Source of the DNA: an uncultured Croceitalea sp.
GTDB lineage: Bacteria; Bacteroidota; Bacteroidia; Flavobacteriales; Flavobacteriaceae
Assembly (NCBI GenBank): GCA_947495075.1
Contig: CANLXH010000005.1
Span: 1-64,000, forward strand
Reading direction: 5' to 3'
Length of the DNA stretch: 64,000 nt
A program made the translations under genes and the position numbers. Below the pieces are notes generated by a model. That model searched no databases, had not been told where the DNA came from, and saw only the letters and a list, made by a program, of their open reading frames with translations. This document shows, piece after piece, positions 43,424-51,719 of the stretch (position 1 is the stretch's first letter; each line of letters starts with the position of its first letter).

Positions 43424-43535
43424 ACCTAGGAGGATTTTTAGCCCAATTTAAAGGTCTGCCTATATTTATAAAATTGCAAATTCTTATTGATTTAACTTCC
43501 AATAAATAATGTAAATAAAAAACTTAACTCAACGG

Positions 43536-44017
43536 TCAATCCATCAAATCATTTAATAACCCCCAAAGCTCATTATCAAAACTTGAAGGTCCTAGCCTCC
43601 AATTACCAACAGTCTCGCCTAACCTAATTATGACTAAACCTTTACTGGGAATAATGTATATCTTTTGATTATTTTTACCTAAACCCTTATACATATCGCT
43701 GGGTGCATTAAGTACAAGTTCTCCCTCAAATTCTGTCTGTGAAGCAGGAACTCGATAACTGCTTTTATCGTTCTTAGTGATTAAAAAAGCTTTGGTCCCT
43801 TTTCTTCAAAAAAATCATATAAAGGCTCTTTGCATTGGTATTCCAACTCAAATCTTCGATGGTTATAGTTTCCCATTCATTAGAATTTATTGAAGGAAAA
43901 TATAGCTCAAGATGGGTAGGATTTATTGTAATTACTTGATCTTCATTATCAGTCGAATCACAGGAACAAGCACTTAAAAGACATAGTGCTACAAGAGACT
44001 TTTACTATATTTTTCAT
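43536..44017 (-). pseudogene. Decayed serine hydrolase (class C beta-lactamase-like) gene
   Basis: Reading on the reverse strand from ATG 44017: MKNIVKVS, frameshift, VALCLLSACSCDSTDNEDQV (lipobox), ... ELYFPSINSNEWETITIEDL, SWNTNAKSLY, frameshift in a T-rich run near 43810, then KAFLITKNDKSSYRVPASQT, GELVLNAPSDMYKGLGKNNQ, KIYIIPSKGLVIIRLGETVG, FDNELWGLLNDLMD and TGA at 43536-43538. The start resembles the N-terminus and the end the C-terminus of serine hydrolases of the class C beta-lactamase family, which are usually ~350 residues; the catalytic middle (SxxK, YxN) is missing, as if deleted between two KND/NGK-like sites. Two frameshifts plus the deletion make it non-functional. Confidence 0.85.
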
Positions 44018-44114
44018 AGCTATGTTTTTTAATTAGATACCATTAGTGCCCAAAGGTTTAACGTAATCGATAAAGAAATATGCGTTAAAATCTACCAATT
44101 GCAGGGGCTTGTTG

Positions 44115-44122
44115 TATTTTTG
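44115..44122 (+). promoter_or_regulatory. Candidate -7 promoter box for rimO
   Basis: TATTTTTG, a TAnnTTTG match 18 bases before the ATG at 44141. No clear -33 box. Confidence 0.5.
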
Positions 44123-44140
44123 CCGTCCATTTAAAGAAGT

Positions 44141-45448
44141 ATGCGCACAAAATCACTTAAAAAGAACAAAATCAATGTAGTAACCTTAGGTTGCAGCAAA
44201 AATGTTTACGATTCTGAGGTACTTATGGGGCAGCTTAAAGCCAATAATAAAGAAGTTGCACACGAGGAAGAAGGCAATATAGTGGTTATTAATACCTGCG
44301 GGTTTATTGCCAATGCAAAAGAGGAAAGTGTAAATACTATTCTAGAGTATGTACAAAAGAAAGAAGTTGGTGAAGTAGATAAGGTTTTTGTTACAGGTTG
44401 TTTAAGTGAGCGTTACAAACCAGATTTACAAAAAGAGATTCCTAATGTAGATGAATATTTTGGCACCAGTGACTTGCCAAACCTATTAAAAGCACTAGGA
44501 GCAGACTATAAGCATGAACTTATTGGTGAGCGTTTAACAACAACTCCAAAAAATTATGCCTATTTAAAAATAGCTGAGGGTTGTGATAGACCATGTTCTT
44601 TTTGTGCCATACCATTAATGCGTGGTAAGCATAAAAGTAAACCTATTGAAGAGTTGGTTGCAGAATCTGAAAAATTGGCTGCTAAAGGTGTTAAAGAACT
44701 CATTCTTATAGCGCAAGATTTAACATACTATGGATTAGACCTTTACAAAAAAAGAAATCTTGGAGAGTTGTTACAGAAACTAGTAAAAGTTGAAGGAATC
44801 GAGTGGATTCGTTTGCACTATGCTTTTCCTACTGGTTTTCCAATGGATGTATTGGAAATAATGAAGAAAGAACCTAAGGTATGTAACTATATAGATATTC
44901 CATTACAACATATTTCCGATGCTATATTAAAAAGTATGCGTCGTGGAACTACCTATGCAAAGACCACAAAACTACTTCATGATTTTAGGGCCGCTGTGCC
45001 AGACATGACCATTAGAACTACATTAATTGTAGGTTATCCCGGGGAAACAGAAGAGGATTTTGGTATTTTAAGAGATTGGGTAAAAGAAATGCGTTTTGAA
45101 CGTTTAGGCTGTTTTACCTATAGTCATGAAGAAAATACCCATGCTTATAACTTAGTTGATGATGTCCCAGAAGATGTAAAGCAACAGCGAGCCAATGAAA
45201 TTATGGAAATTCAGTCTCAAATCTCTTGGGAGCTGAATCAAGAGAAAATAGGGAAAACTTTTAGGTGTATCATTGATAGAAAAGAGGGTAACCATTTTGT
45301 TGGTCGTACAGAATTTGATTCCCCTGATGTTGATAATGAAGTTTTAATCGATGCTACGAAGTATTATGTAAAAATTGGAGATTTTACAAATATCAAAATC
45401 ACAGAAGCATCAGATTTTGATTTGTATGGAGAACCCTCTAAAGTATAA
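44141..45448 (+). CDS. rimO: Ribosomal protein S12 methylthiotransferase RimO
   Basis: 435 residues: UPF0004 domain with cluster Cys in VTLGCSKNVYDSEVLMGQL, INTCGFI and GCLSERY; radical SAM domain with CDRPCSFCAIP (CxxxCxxC); C-terminal TRAM domain (IDRKEGNHFVGRTEFDSPDV). RimO methylthiolates Asp of S12. Its end overlaps the convergent anti-sigma gene by 11 bases. Confidence 0.96.
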   Translation: MRTKSLKKNKINVVTLGCSKNVYDSEVLMGQLKANNKEVAHEEEGNIVVINTCGFIANAKEESVNTILEYVQKKEVGEVDKVFVTGCLSERYKPDLQKEIPNVDEYFGTSDLPNLLKALGADYKHELIGERLTTTPKNYAYLKIAEGCDRPCSFCAIPLMRGKHKSKPIEELVAESEKLAAKGVKELILIAQDLTYYGLDLYKKRNLGELLQKLVKVEGIEWIRLHYAFPTGFPMDVLEIMKKEPKVCNYIDIPLQHISDAILKSMRRGTTYAKTTKLLHDFRAAVPDMTIRTTLIVGYPGETEEDFGILRDWVKEMRFERLGCFTYSHEENTHAYNLVDDVPEDVKQQRANEIMEIQSQISWELNQEKIGKTFRCIIDRKEGNHFVGRTEFDSPDVDNEVLIDATKYYVKIGDFTNIKITEASDFDLYGEPSKV

Positions 45449-46193
45449 CGTAAGAAATTAAGTTTTCTACCGTGGGGTGGTCATTTCCACCCGTGGGTTC
45501 AATAGTAATATTTAGTGATTCTGCCTTGTCGATATACTTTAGCGTAATTAATTCTTCACTTGATTTTAATACCCCCATATCTATCATCTCACCATCAACA
45601 TCACTCCACATCTGATAAGTTTTATCCTTGGGTAATTTAGGAAGCCCTTCCGAATTCACCACTACCATTTTCTTTTTATGGTTTACATAGGCTATGGCCC
45701 TAGAATTTGGGGAAAGTTCATTCCCTTTTAGCAAAAGCGGTACTGTGTTTTTTCCATCTATAGTTTTTAATCTTGTATTGGTTAAAACGTAGTTTTCTTC
45801 TAGAATATTCAAACGCTCTTTTAAATCTGTGGTTTGGCTTTGCAATGACTCAAACTCATTTTTGGTATTCTGCCATTGTGTGTACATCCAAATAGATGAG
45901 AAGAAGAATAAAGCACCAATACTTGCTGCTACTAATAAAGGTGTATTTGATAATCTCTTAACTATTGCAGGTTCTAACTGTTCTTTAATACTATTCTTAA
46001 CGTGTGTTGGAGGTACTATTGCATTCTCTAAGGCCATTTTTTCAAAATCTGCCTCTAGTTCACTAAATTGTTTTTTTAATACCTCATCAGAAATTATTGC
46101 GCGCTCAACTATAGTTCTATCAGAATCATTTAGTTCATCTAATAGATATTTTTCCAAAAGTCCTTCGTCTAATATTTTCTTCCTTTCCATCAT
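45438..46193 (-). CDS. Anti-sigma factor, RskA-like
   Basis: About 251 residues from ATG 46193 (MMERKKILDEGL). N-terminal cytosolic part (EKYLLDELNDSDRTIVERAI, typical ZAS-like fold but without Cys), one transmembrane helix (LLVAASIGALFFFSSIWMYT), a coiled coil, and a C-terminal RskA domain (AIAYVNHKKKMVVVNSEGLP, TYQMWSDVDGEMIDMGVL). The start overlaps the sigma factor stop (ATGA-like), so translation is coupled. Probably inhibits the adjacent sigma factor. Confidence 0.9.
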   Translation of the reverse strand: MMERKKILDEGLLEKYLLDELNDSDRTIVERAIISDEVLKKQFSELEADFEKMALENAIVPPTHVKNSIKEQLEPAIVKRLSNTPLLVAASIGALFFFSSIWMYTQWQNTKNEFESLQSQTTDLKERLNILEENYVLTNTRLKTIDGKNTVPLLLKGNELSPNSRAIAYVNHKKKMVVVNSEGLPKLPKDKTYQMWSDVDGEMIDMGVLKSSEELITLKYIDKAESLNITIEPTGGNDHPTVENLISYVIL

Positions 46194-46753
46194 ATCAAAA
46201 TTTCTATGCAAAGCCAAAATATGACCAACTCCTTATTATAGTTCTCACGGAGCAGATTTAAAGCCTGTCTAACATAAGATTTAAAAGTACCTAAGGGCAC
46301 TCCCATTTCTAAATAGGCTTCTCTGTGCGTATACCCTCTAAAATATACTAACGAAATTGCTTCTTGATGATGAGGCTCCAATTTTTTAATTGCCCCATTA
46401 AGCCCAATGTAATCAAGAGCTGTTTCATCCTGGGTTTTATTATTATATACACTTAAATCTTCCGATTGGATGAGCAATTCCTGTTTTCTTAGCGCATTAA
46501 GGGTAGTATTTTTTGCAATTCGGTATGCCCAGGTATAGAATTTACCCTTTGTAGCATCGTAGCTGTCAATCTTTTGCCAAATCTTGATAAATGTTTCTTG
46601 CAGTAGGTCTTGAGCAGTAGCTTCATTTCTGCACATGCGTAGAATTACCCCATACAAAGCGCCCGAATATTTATCGTAAATGCCGTAGAGTGCGTTTTTA
46701 TCCTTTTTGGATATTAACCTTATTAGCTCATCATCATTTAGGAGTTGTGCCAT
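46190..46753 (-). CDS. ECF-type RNA polymerase sigma factor
   Basis: 187 residues: region 2 (NALYGIYDKYSGALYGVILR, AQDLLQETFIKIWQKIDSYD, FYTWAYRIAKNTTLNALRK) and region 4 (LEPHHQEAISLVYFRGYTHR, VPLGTFKSYVRQALNLLRE). Paired with an RskA-type anti-sigma. The fasciclin gene is divergent (125-base spacer) and is a natural candidate target, since sigma-anti-sigma pairs of this group often sit beside fasciclin genes; that is inference. Confidence 0.94.
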   Translation of the reverse strand: MAQLLNDDELIRLISKKDKNALYGIYDKYSGALYGVILRMCRNEATAQDLLQETFIKIWQKIDSYDATKGKFYTWAYRIAKNTTLNALRKQELLIQSEDLSVYNNKTQDETALDYIGLNGAIKKLEPHHQEAISLVYFRGYTHREAYLEMGVPLGTFKSYVRQALNLLRENYNKELVIFWLCIEILI

Positions 46754-46878
46754 ATACTTTGTTAAAGATATGATAAAATCAGGATGAGTTCATCCAAAAG
46801 CTAAAACGCTGTGTAAATAGAAATAGAAGCACTCAAAAATTTTAAATCAATTAATAGTTAAATCTTAAAAACAAAAAC

Positions 46879-47400
46879 ATGAAAAAATTAGTATGTATTT
46901 TATCAATGGTAAGCTTTGTGTTTTTTACACAAACAGCTGCGGCTCAAAAATCAAAAGATATAGTGGACATCGCTGCATCTATGGATGACTTTTCAACTTT
47001 AGTGGCTGCGGTGAAAGCAGCTGATTTAGTAGACGCACTTAAAGGGGAAGGACCACTTACCGTTTTTGCTCCTAACAATGCTGCTTTTAATAAGCTACCA
47101 AAAGGAACAGTCGCCACTTTATTAAAGCCAGAAAATAAAGGAGCACTAACATCTATTCTAACTTACCATGTATTGGCAGGCAAATACACTGCTTCGGATA
47201 TTGTAAAGTCTATTAAAGCAAACGGTGGCGGATTTATGGCTAAAACATTACAAGGTGAAGAGATTTATGCTGAATTATCTGGTTCTAATGTAATCTTGAC
47301 CGACTCTAAAGGAAATAAGTCTAAGGTTATTATCGCTGACGTAATGGCTTCTAATGGGGTAATACACGCTATTGAGAATGTGGTTATGCCTAAAAAATAG
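46879..47400 (+). CDS. Exported fasciclin domain protein
   Basis: 173 residues. Signal peptide ends TAAAQ; one fasciclin (FAS1) domain: DIAASMDDFSTLVAAVKAAD, GPLTVFAPNNAAFNKLPKGT, LTYHVLAGKY and NGVIHAIENVVMPK. Such proteins mediate adhesion or stress response on the cell surface. It is divergent from the sigma/anti-sigma pair, and ends in a hairpin terminator. Confidence 0.94.
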   Translation: MKKLVCILSMVSFVFFTQTAAAQKSKDIVDIAASMDDFSTLVAAVKAADLVDALKGEGPLTVFAPNNAAFNKLPKGTVATLLKPENKGALTSILTYHVLAGKYTASDIVKSIKANGGGFMAKTLQGEEIYAELSGSNVILTDSKGNKSKVIIADVMASNGVIHAIENVVMPKK

Positions 47401-47418
47401 AGGATGATTCTAAATTTA

Positions 47419-47456
47419 GAAATAGAGCCATCTATTTTAGGTGGCTTTATTTTTTT
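47419..47456 (+). terminator. Terminator of the fasciclin gene
   Basis: Imperfect stem AAATAGAGCCATC / GGTGGCTTTATTT with a TATTTTA loop and a T8 run; it overlaps the last codons of the convergent serine hydrolase gene. Confidence 0.75.
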
Positions 47457-48601
47457 CGCTTTAATTCTATAGCGTATAATTCTCGACCTAATTGTGCTAA
47501 AAATGGTATTCCAACTTCATCATATTCATAATTGTCATCATTAAAAACCCCATCTTTATTTACCAAGATAGTAGCGGTTACCATAAAATCTATATTATTT
47601 TTTTCGTCTTTTATGTAAGCACAATCTGTAAGCGTGCCATATGCGTAGCCAACTTTATTATAGATTTTCATGTATTCAGGAATAGGTTTTTTGGAATCAC
47701 CATACATAAAAAATTTCCCATAACTATCATAGTATTCATTACTATCATACCCAACTTCTTTTGGTAAGGTACTCATAGCATCTAGTAAAAATTTATGTTG
47801 ACTATTAGATAGATTATAGCGTTCTTCTTTTGAAAAGTTAGCTGGAAAAATTATTCTTTTTAATAAATTTTGTTGAGAACGTATTGGGAAATAGTTTTTT
47901 AAACTAAAATCAAAAGGTTCTTGATATAAAGAGTCATCTGCGTAAAAACCTACTCCTTTTTCAATCATATTCAATTCTAAATGCTCTGGAATTTTATTAA
48001 TAATTGGTTTTGAAGTTCCTGTAGTACTGTCATTTATGTAAATAACTAGCGGCTTCGTAGTAACATCATCCGCATTATTAGTGGAAAGTCTATGTGAGAT
48101 TCTAATAGGCTTCACGTTTCTTTTTTCTATTCTTTCATTTAAATCATCAAAACCTAGAAATTCTATTAATCTATTGTTTGCGCTATTATCGCTAACGGCA
48201 AAAATTTCTTGTATTGCTGTTGCAAAAGTTGTTTCAATAGAATCACCTTCAATATAAAATTTTGTTTTTCTGTGAATTGAATCTAATTCATTCAGTTTTT
48301 CTAAAGCGGCCACGGCTGCAGGAAACTTTACCGTGCTAGCTGGGTAGAAATAATTATTTTCCTCTACTTGAAAAGTATAACCTGTAAATAGAATACTATC
48401 ATTTCTTCTATCAATTTGAGTATAAGTTATTTGAACTTCATGCTTAGTAATACTGTCCATAACCCTCGTTATACGGATGTCATCTGATGCTAAAGCCTTC
48501 TCAAGAGGATTTTCCAAGGTTTCTTGCGAACATGAAAAAACCAGAAAAGTCACAATTAGGGAAACGAGAAGATAAGAGTAGGAGTGTTTTACTTTAATCA
48601 T
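47447..48601 (-). CDS. Class A beta-lactamase-like serine hydrolase, lipoprotein
   Basis: 384 residues from ATG 48601, with lipobox LVFSCSQ. SxxK motif in PASTVKFPAAVAAL and SDN motif in FAVSDNSANNRLIEF. A KTG-type motif is not obvious near the C-terminus (ADDSLYQEPFDF and IYNKVGYAYGTLTDCAY lie there), so antibiotic hydrolysis is doubtful; a penicillin-binding-like or esterase function is as likely. The start overlaps the upstream 83-residue gene by 8 bases; it is the third gene of a four-gene reverse-strand group. Distinct from the decayed class C-type gene at 43.5-44.0 kb. Confidence 0.85.
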   Translation of the reverse strand: MIKVKHSYSYLLVSLIVTFLVFSCSQETLENPLEKALASDDIRITRVMDSITKHEVQITYTQIDRRNDSILFTGYTFQVEENNYFYPASTVKFPAAVAALEKLNELDSIHRKTKFYIEGDSIETTFATAIQEIFAVSDNSANNRLIEFLGFDDLNERIEKRNVKPIRISHRLSTNNADDVTTKPLVIYINDSTTGTSKPIINKIPEHLELNMIEKGVGFYADDSLYQEPFDFSLKNYFPIRSQQNLLKRIIFPANFSKEERYNLSNSQHKFLLDAMSTLPKEVGYDSNEYYDSYGKFFMYGDSKKPIPEYMKIYNKVGYAYGTLTDCAYIKDEKNNIDFMVTATILVNKDGVFNDDNYEYDEVGIPFLAQLGRELYAIELKRKK

Positions 48602-48845
48602 TGTAAATTTCGCCTCTATGTGGTTTAAGCATATCTCTAACGGCAATCATCTCAAATTCTGCAACAACTAAATAGGCAATGCTATGCATCTCATTAATAT
48701 GTGAAAAGCCGGTAATATCAAACTTTAATTCTTCAACAACAATAAATTCTTTTAGATGCTTTTCATGATGTATAGCAGTATTTGCGGCTGTGGGACCTCT
48801 AAAATCCCAAATTAATTTTATCTTTTTATCGAGTACTGATTGCAT
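48594..48845 (-). CDS. Small conserved protein, function unknown
   Basis: 83 residues: LDKKIKLIWDFRGPTAANTA, EKHLKEFIVVEELKFDITGF, SHINEMHSIAYLVV. A single alpha/beta domain without signal peptide. Its alpha-beta order loosely recalls STAS-like proteins, but I cannot confirm the family. Lies 4 bases after the SRPBCC gene and overlaps the serine hydrolase start by 8 bases, so it belongs to the same operon. Confidence 0.7.
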   Translation of the reverse strand: MQSVLDKKIKLIWDFRGPTAANTAIHHEKHLKEFIVVEELKFDITGFSHINEMHSIAYLVVAEFEMIAVRDMLKPHRGEIYND

Positions 48846-48849
48846 ATTT

Positions 48850-49299
48850 TTAGTTGATTACAGATATCCCTTTTTCGGCAAAGTTCTTAAAATCTTGAGC
48901 GTATTTCATAGATTGTTTCTTAAAAGCTCCTGGCATTAATAAGCCTATTAGTTTCATTCCAAAACCAGCAAATTGAAATTCACTTTCTGATATCCATTTG
49001 GTCTTACCGTCTTCTTCTTTAAAGAAGTTTCTTTGTATGTTATGCACACCTTTAGTATCATAGGTGGCATGAAACTCTTCTGGAAAATTTCTTTTGATTA
49101 TAGTTTCAACCATAGTCATTTCTCCTTTTCCTCTTTTAAAGGTCATGTTCATTGTAGCTCCTTCCTGTCCCGGTTTTCCAGAAAGCATTTCGTGATTTAA
49201 TAATCCTCGCATCCAATGTTTCATATTATCTGGATTATCTAATTTTTTAATGAATTCTTCTCGAGGTAAGTCAATTATAATTTCTGTAGTGTATCTCAT
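48850..49299 (-). CDS. SRPBCC (START/Bet v 1-like) family protein
   Basis: 149 residues: RYTTEIIIDLPREEFIKKLD, MKHWMRGLLNHEMLSGKPGQ, EGATMNMTFKRGKGEMTMVE and WISESEFQFAGFGMKLIGLL. One SRPBCC fold that binds a hydrophobic ligand. First gene of the group leading to the serine hydrolase. Ligand unknown. Confidence 0.87.
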   Translation of the reverse strand: MRYTTEIIIDLPREEFIKKLDNPDNMKHWMRGLLNHEMLSGKPGQEGATMNMTFKRGKGEMTMVETIIKRNFPEEFHATYDTKGVHNIQRNFFKEEDGKTKWISESEFQFAGFGMKLIGLLMPGAFKKQSMKYAQDFKNFAEKGISVIN

Positions 49300-49380
49300 A
49301 AGGTCTGGTTTTATAGACTAATGTACTAAAATATTGATTTTCAACAGCTACTAAAAATCTGTTAATGCTTGTAGCAATGA

Positions 49381-49411
49381 TTTGCACGACTTTAAGTTAT
49401 TGTTATTTTTG
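49381..49411 (+). promoter_or_regulatory. Strong candidate promoter for the SurA-type operon
   Basis: TTTG at 49381-49384 and TATTTTTG at 49404-49411 with a 19-base spacer, both Bacteroidota boxes. The ATG at 49416 is only 4 bases further, so this start is preferred over the ATG at 49365 upstream of the box, and the leader is very short or absent. Confidence 0.6.
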
Positions 49412-49415
49412 CGGA

Positions 49416-50294
49416 ATGTATTTTTTAGACAAAAAAATCATTAAGCTTTTTTGCTTTGGATTAGTTTTATCCATGACTTCTTGTAATTCTCTCTTTAAAG
49501 AGGAAACCAAAAAAGAAGCACTAGCTAGAGTAGGAGATTCTTATTTATACAGGGAAGATATAGCCACTTTAATTCCTACAGGCATGTCCAAACAGGACAG
49601 TACTGCATTTGTGGTGAATTATATTAATAACTGGGCATCTAAAGAACTTTTGTTAGAGAAATCTAAAATTAATCTACCTGAAGAAAAATTGGCTGAGTAC
49701 AATAGACTTGTAAATAATTACAGAACAGATTTGTATACTAGAGCTTATTTAGAAGCATTGGTACAGCAAGCATCAGATACCTTAATTACCAATTCAGAAT
49801 TACAAGGTTTTTATAGTTTAGAGAAAGAAAATTTTAAGCTTACAGAAAAACTAGTGCAACTAAGGTTTGTAGCCTTACCATCTCAATTTTTAGATCAAGA
49901 TGTCGTAGAATCTAAATTAAAAGAGTTTAAACCAGAAGATAAAGCTTATCTAGACTCTATTGCCGTTCAATTTAAGAAACTACATTTTAATGATTCTATT
50001 TGGGTAAGTGCCTCTAGATTAATTGAGGAGATACCACCTTTAACATCTTTAAATGAAGAGAAGTACTTAAAAAATTCACAATTTTTTGAATTGCGGGATT
50101 CTATCGGGGTATATTTGGGAAAGGTAAATAAAGTACTTGAAATTAATGACATTGCGCCAATTTCTTACATTACTCCAGATATAAAGCAGATTATTATTAA
50201 TCGTAGAAGACTTTCACAACTAGAAAAAATAGAGACTGAAATTATTGATGAAGCAATCAAGAAAAATGAGTTTGAGATTTATGGAAAAGATTAG
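49416..50294 (+). CDS. SurA-N-like periplasmic lipoprotein
   Basis: 292 residues. MYFLDKKIIKLFCFGLVLSM then lipobox MTSCNSL gives a lipoprotein. The next region (EALARVGDSYLYREDIATL, NYINNWASKELLLEKSKINL, YRTDLYTRAYLEALVQQ) resembles the chaperone N-domain of SurA/PpiC-type proteins, but no parvulin catalytic motif is found. Its last 14 bases overlap the SurA-like gene, so the two probably work in outer-membrane protein folding. Start chosen at 49416 because the promoter box ends at 49411. Confidence 0.8.
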   Translation: MYFLDKKIIKLFCFGLVLSMTSCNSLFKEETKKEALARVGDSYLYREDIATLIPTGMSKQDSTAFVVNYINNWASKELLLEKSKINLPEEKLAEYNRLVNNYRTDLYTRAYLEALVQQASDTLITNSELQGFYSLEKENFKLTEKLVQLRFVALPSQFLDQDVVESKLKEFKPEDKAYLDSIAVQFKKLHFNDSIWVSASRLIEEIPPLTSLNEEKYLKNSQFFELRDSIGVYLGKVNKVLEINDIAPISYITPDIKQIIINRRRLSQLEKIETEIIDEAIKKNEFEIYGKD

Positions 50295-51714
50295 AAAAAA
50301 TATAGGATTACTACTATTATTAACATTTGCAGTCACTTTTGCCCAAGAAGAGCAGAATGTTGATGCTGAAGAGATGATCGACAACGATGTTAGTGAAGTG
50401 AAAAAGGATACTACTACTGTTACCAAAAGAATGAAATTGGATGGTATTGCAGCAGTAATAGGAGATTATGTAATTCTAGATTCTGATATTGAAAAGACTC
50501 TGGTAGATTTAAGAAACCAAGGAGCTTCTACAGAAGACGTCACACATTGTCAATTGTTAGGAAAACTAATGGAAGATCGTTTATATGCACACCAGGCAGT
50601 ACAGGATAGTTTGTTAGTGTCTGATGATCAAGTTAATGCAACTAGCGACAGGCAAATTCAACAATTGGTGCAGCAGGTTGGTTCTATGGAAAAAGTATTA
50701 AAATTCTATAAGAAGCCAGATATCGAAAGTTTTAGAGCTGAACTTTTTGAAATAAATAAGTTGCGCATTCTTTCTGAAAAAATGCAAACGGAGATTACAA
50801 AAGAGATAGAAGTTACTCCGGAAGAAGTGAGACAGTTTTTTTATAAAATTCCAGAAGAAGAACGTCCAATATTTGGAGCAGAGTTAGAGATAGCACAAAT
50901 TGTAAAACAACCAAAAGCACCGGAAGAAGAAGTACAAAAAATAATTGATAGACTTGAACGTATTAAACAGGATGTAGAAGAGAATGGTTCAAGTTTTAGA
51001 ATAAAAGCCGTTTTAAATACTAGAGATGAGCCTTCTAGAGCTAATGGTGGTTTTTATACAGTTACGCGTTCTACACCATTTGTAAAAGAATTTAAAGATG
51101 TAGCCTTTAGTTTAAGGGAGGGTGAAATTTCAGATCCTTTTGAAACGCAATATGGATATCATATTATTTTAGTAGAGAAAATTCGTGGTAGAGAAGTAGA
51201 CTTAAGGCATATCTTAATGATTCCTGAAATTCCAGATAGTGCCATGAAAGAAGCTGCAAAAGAATTGGATGAGATTAGAGATCAATTATTAGAAGGAAAA
51301 TACACTTTCGCAGAGGCAGCTCAGAATTTTTCTGATGAGAAAGAAACTAGAAATGATGGTGGAGTTCTAAGAAACCCAATAGACTTTGGTTCACGGTTTG
51401 AGCTAACAAAAATGGATCCTGCACTTTACAACCAGATTAGAGATTTAAAGGATAACGAAATTTCTAAACCCCTTAGAGAAGATGACCCAAGAGGTGGAGC
51501 ACCAAAATTTAAAATCATGAAAATTACGAATAGGTATGATGAGCATAAAGCAGATTTTGCTAAAGATTACCTTAAGATTCAAGAATTGGCACTACGCGAA
51601 AAACAATATAAAGCAATTAAAGAGTGGATGGATGAACATATAGAAGATACGTATATTCATGTAGATGTAGACAATAGAGGTTGTGATTTTACCAATAACT
51701 GGGTAAAACAATAA
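50281..51714 (+). CDS. SurA-like peptidylprolyl isomerase
   Basis: 477 residues from ATG 50281 (signal peptide LLLLLTFAVTFAQ). SurA-type N-domain (LDGIAAVIGDYVILDSDIEK, LLGKLMEDRLYAHQAVQDSL) and two parvulin PpiC domains (~170-280: GAELEIAQIVKQPKAPEEEV, REGEISDPFETQYGYHIILV; and ~285-400: VDLRHILMIPEIPDSAMKEA, DGGVLRNPIDFG). The conserved HIL and G-Y-H-I motifs are present. A periplasmic chaperone for outer-membrane proteins; gene symbol surA is possible but orthology is uncertain with a duplicate-like gene upstream. Confidence 0.9.
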   Translation: MEKIRKNIGLLLLLTFAVTFAQEEQNVDAEEMIDNDVSEVKKDTTTVTKRMKLDGIAAVIGDYVILDSDIEKTLVDLRNQGASTEDVTHCQLLGKLMEDRLYAHQAVQDSLLVSDDQVNATSDRQIQQLVQQVGSMEKVLKFYKKPDIESFRAELFEINKLRILSEKMQTEITKEIEVTPEEVRQFFYKIPEEERPIFGAELEIAQIVKQPKAPEEEVQKIIDRLERIKQDVEENGSSFRIKAVLNTRDEPSRANGGFYTVTRSTPFVKEFKDVAFSLREGEISDPFETQYGYHIILVEKIRGREVDLRHILMIPEIPDSAMKEAAKELDEIRDQLLEGKYTFAEAAQNFSDEKETRNDGGVLRNPIDFGSRFELTKMDPALYNQIRDLKDNEISKPLREDDPRGGAPKFKIMKITNRYDEHKADFAKDYLKIQELALREKQYKAIKEWMDEHIEDTYIHVDVDNRGCDFTNNWVKQ

Positions 51715-51719
51715 AATAC

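Noticed and set aside
43520-43530. ACTTAAC as the left core of a second attC site
   Set aside because: It matches the RYYYAAC consensus but not the complement of the cassette end GTTAGAT, and no inner arms fold around it.
47447-48601. Class A serine hydrolase as an antibiotic resistance gene
   Set aside because: SxxK and SDN are present but the KTG box is not evident and the gene is a conserved-looking chromosomal lipoprotein in an operon; resistance is not supported.
49365-49415. Upstream ATG giving a longer SurA-N-like protein
   Set aside because: It lies before both promoter boxes, and the shorter form gives a proper lipoprotein signal.
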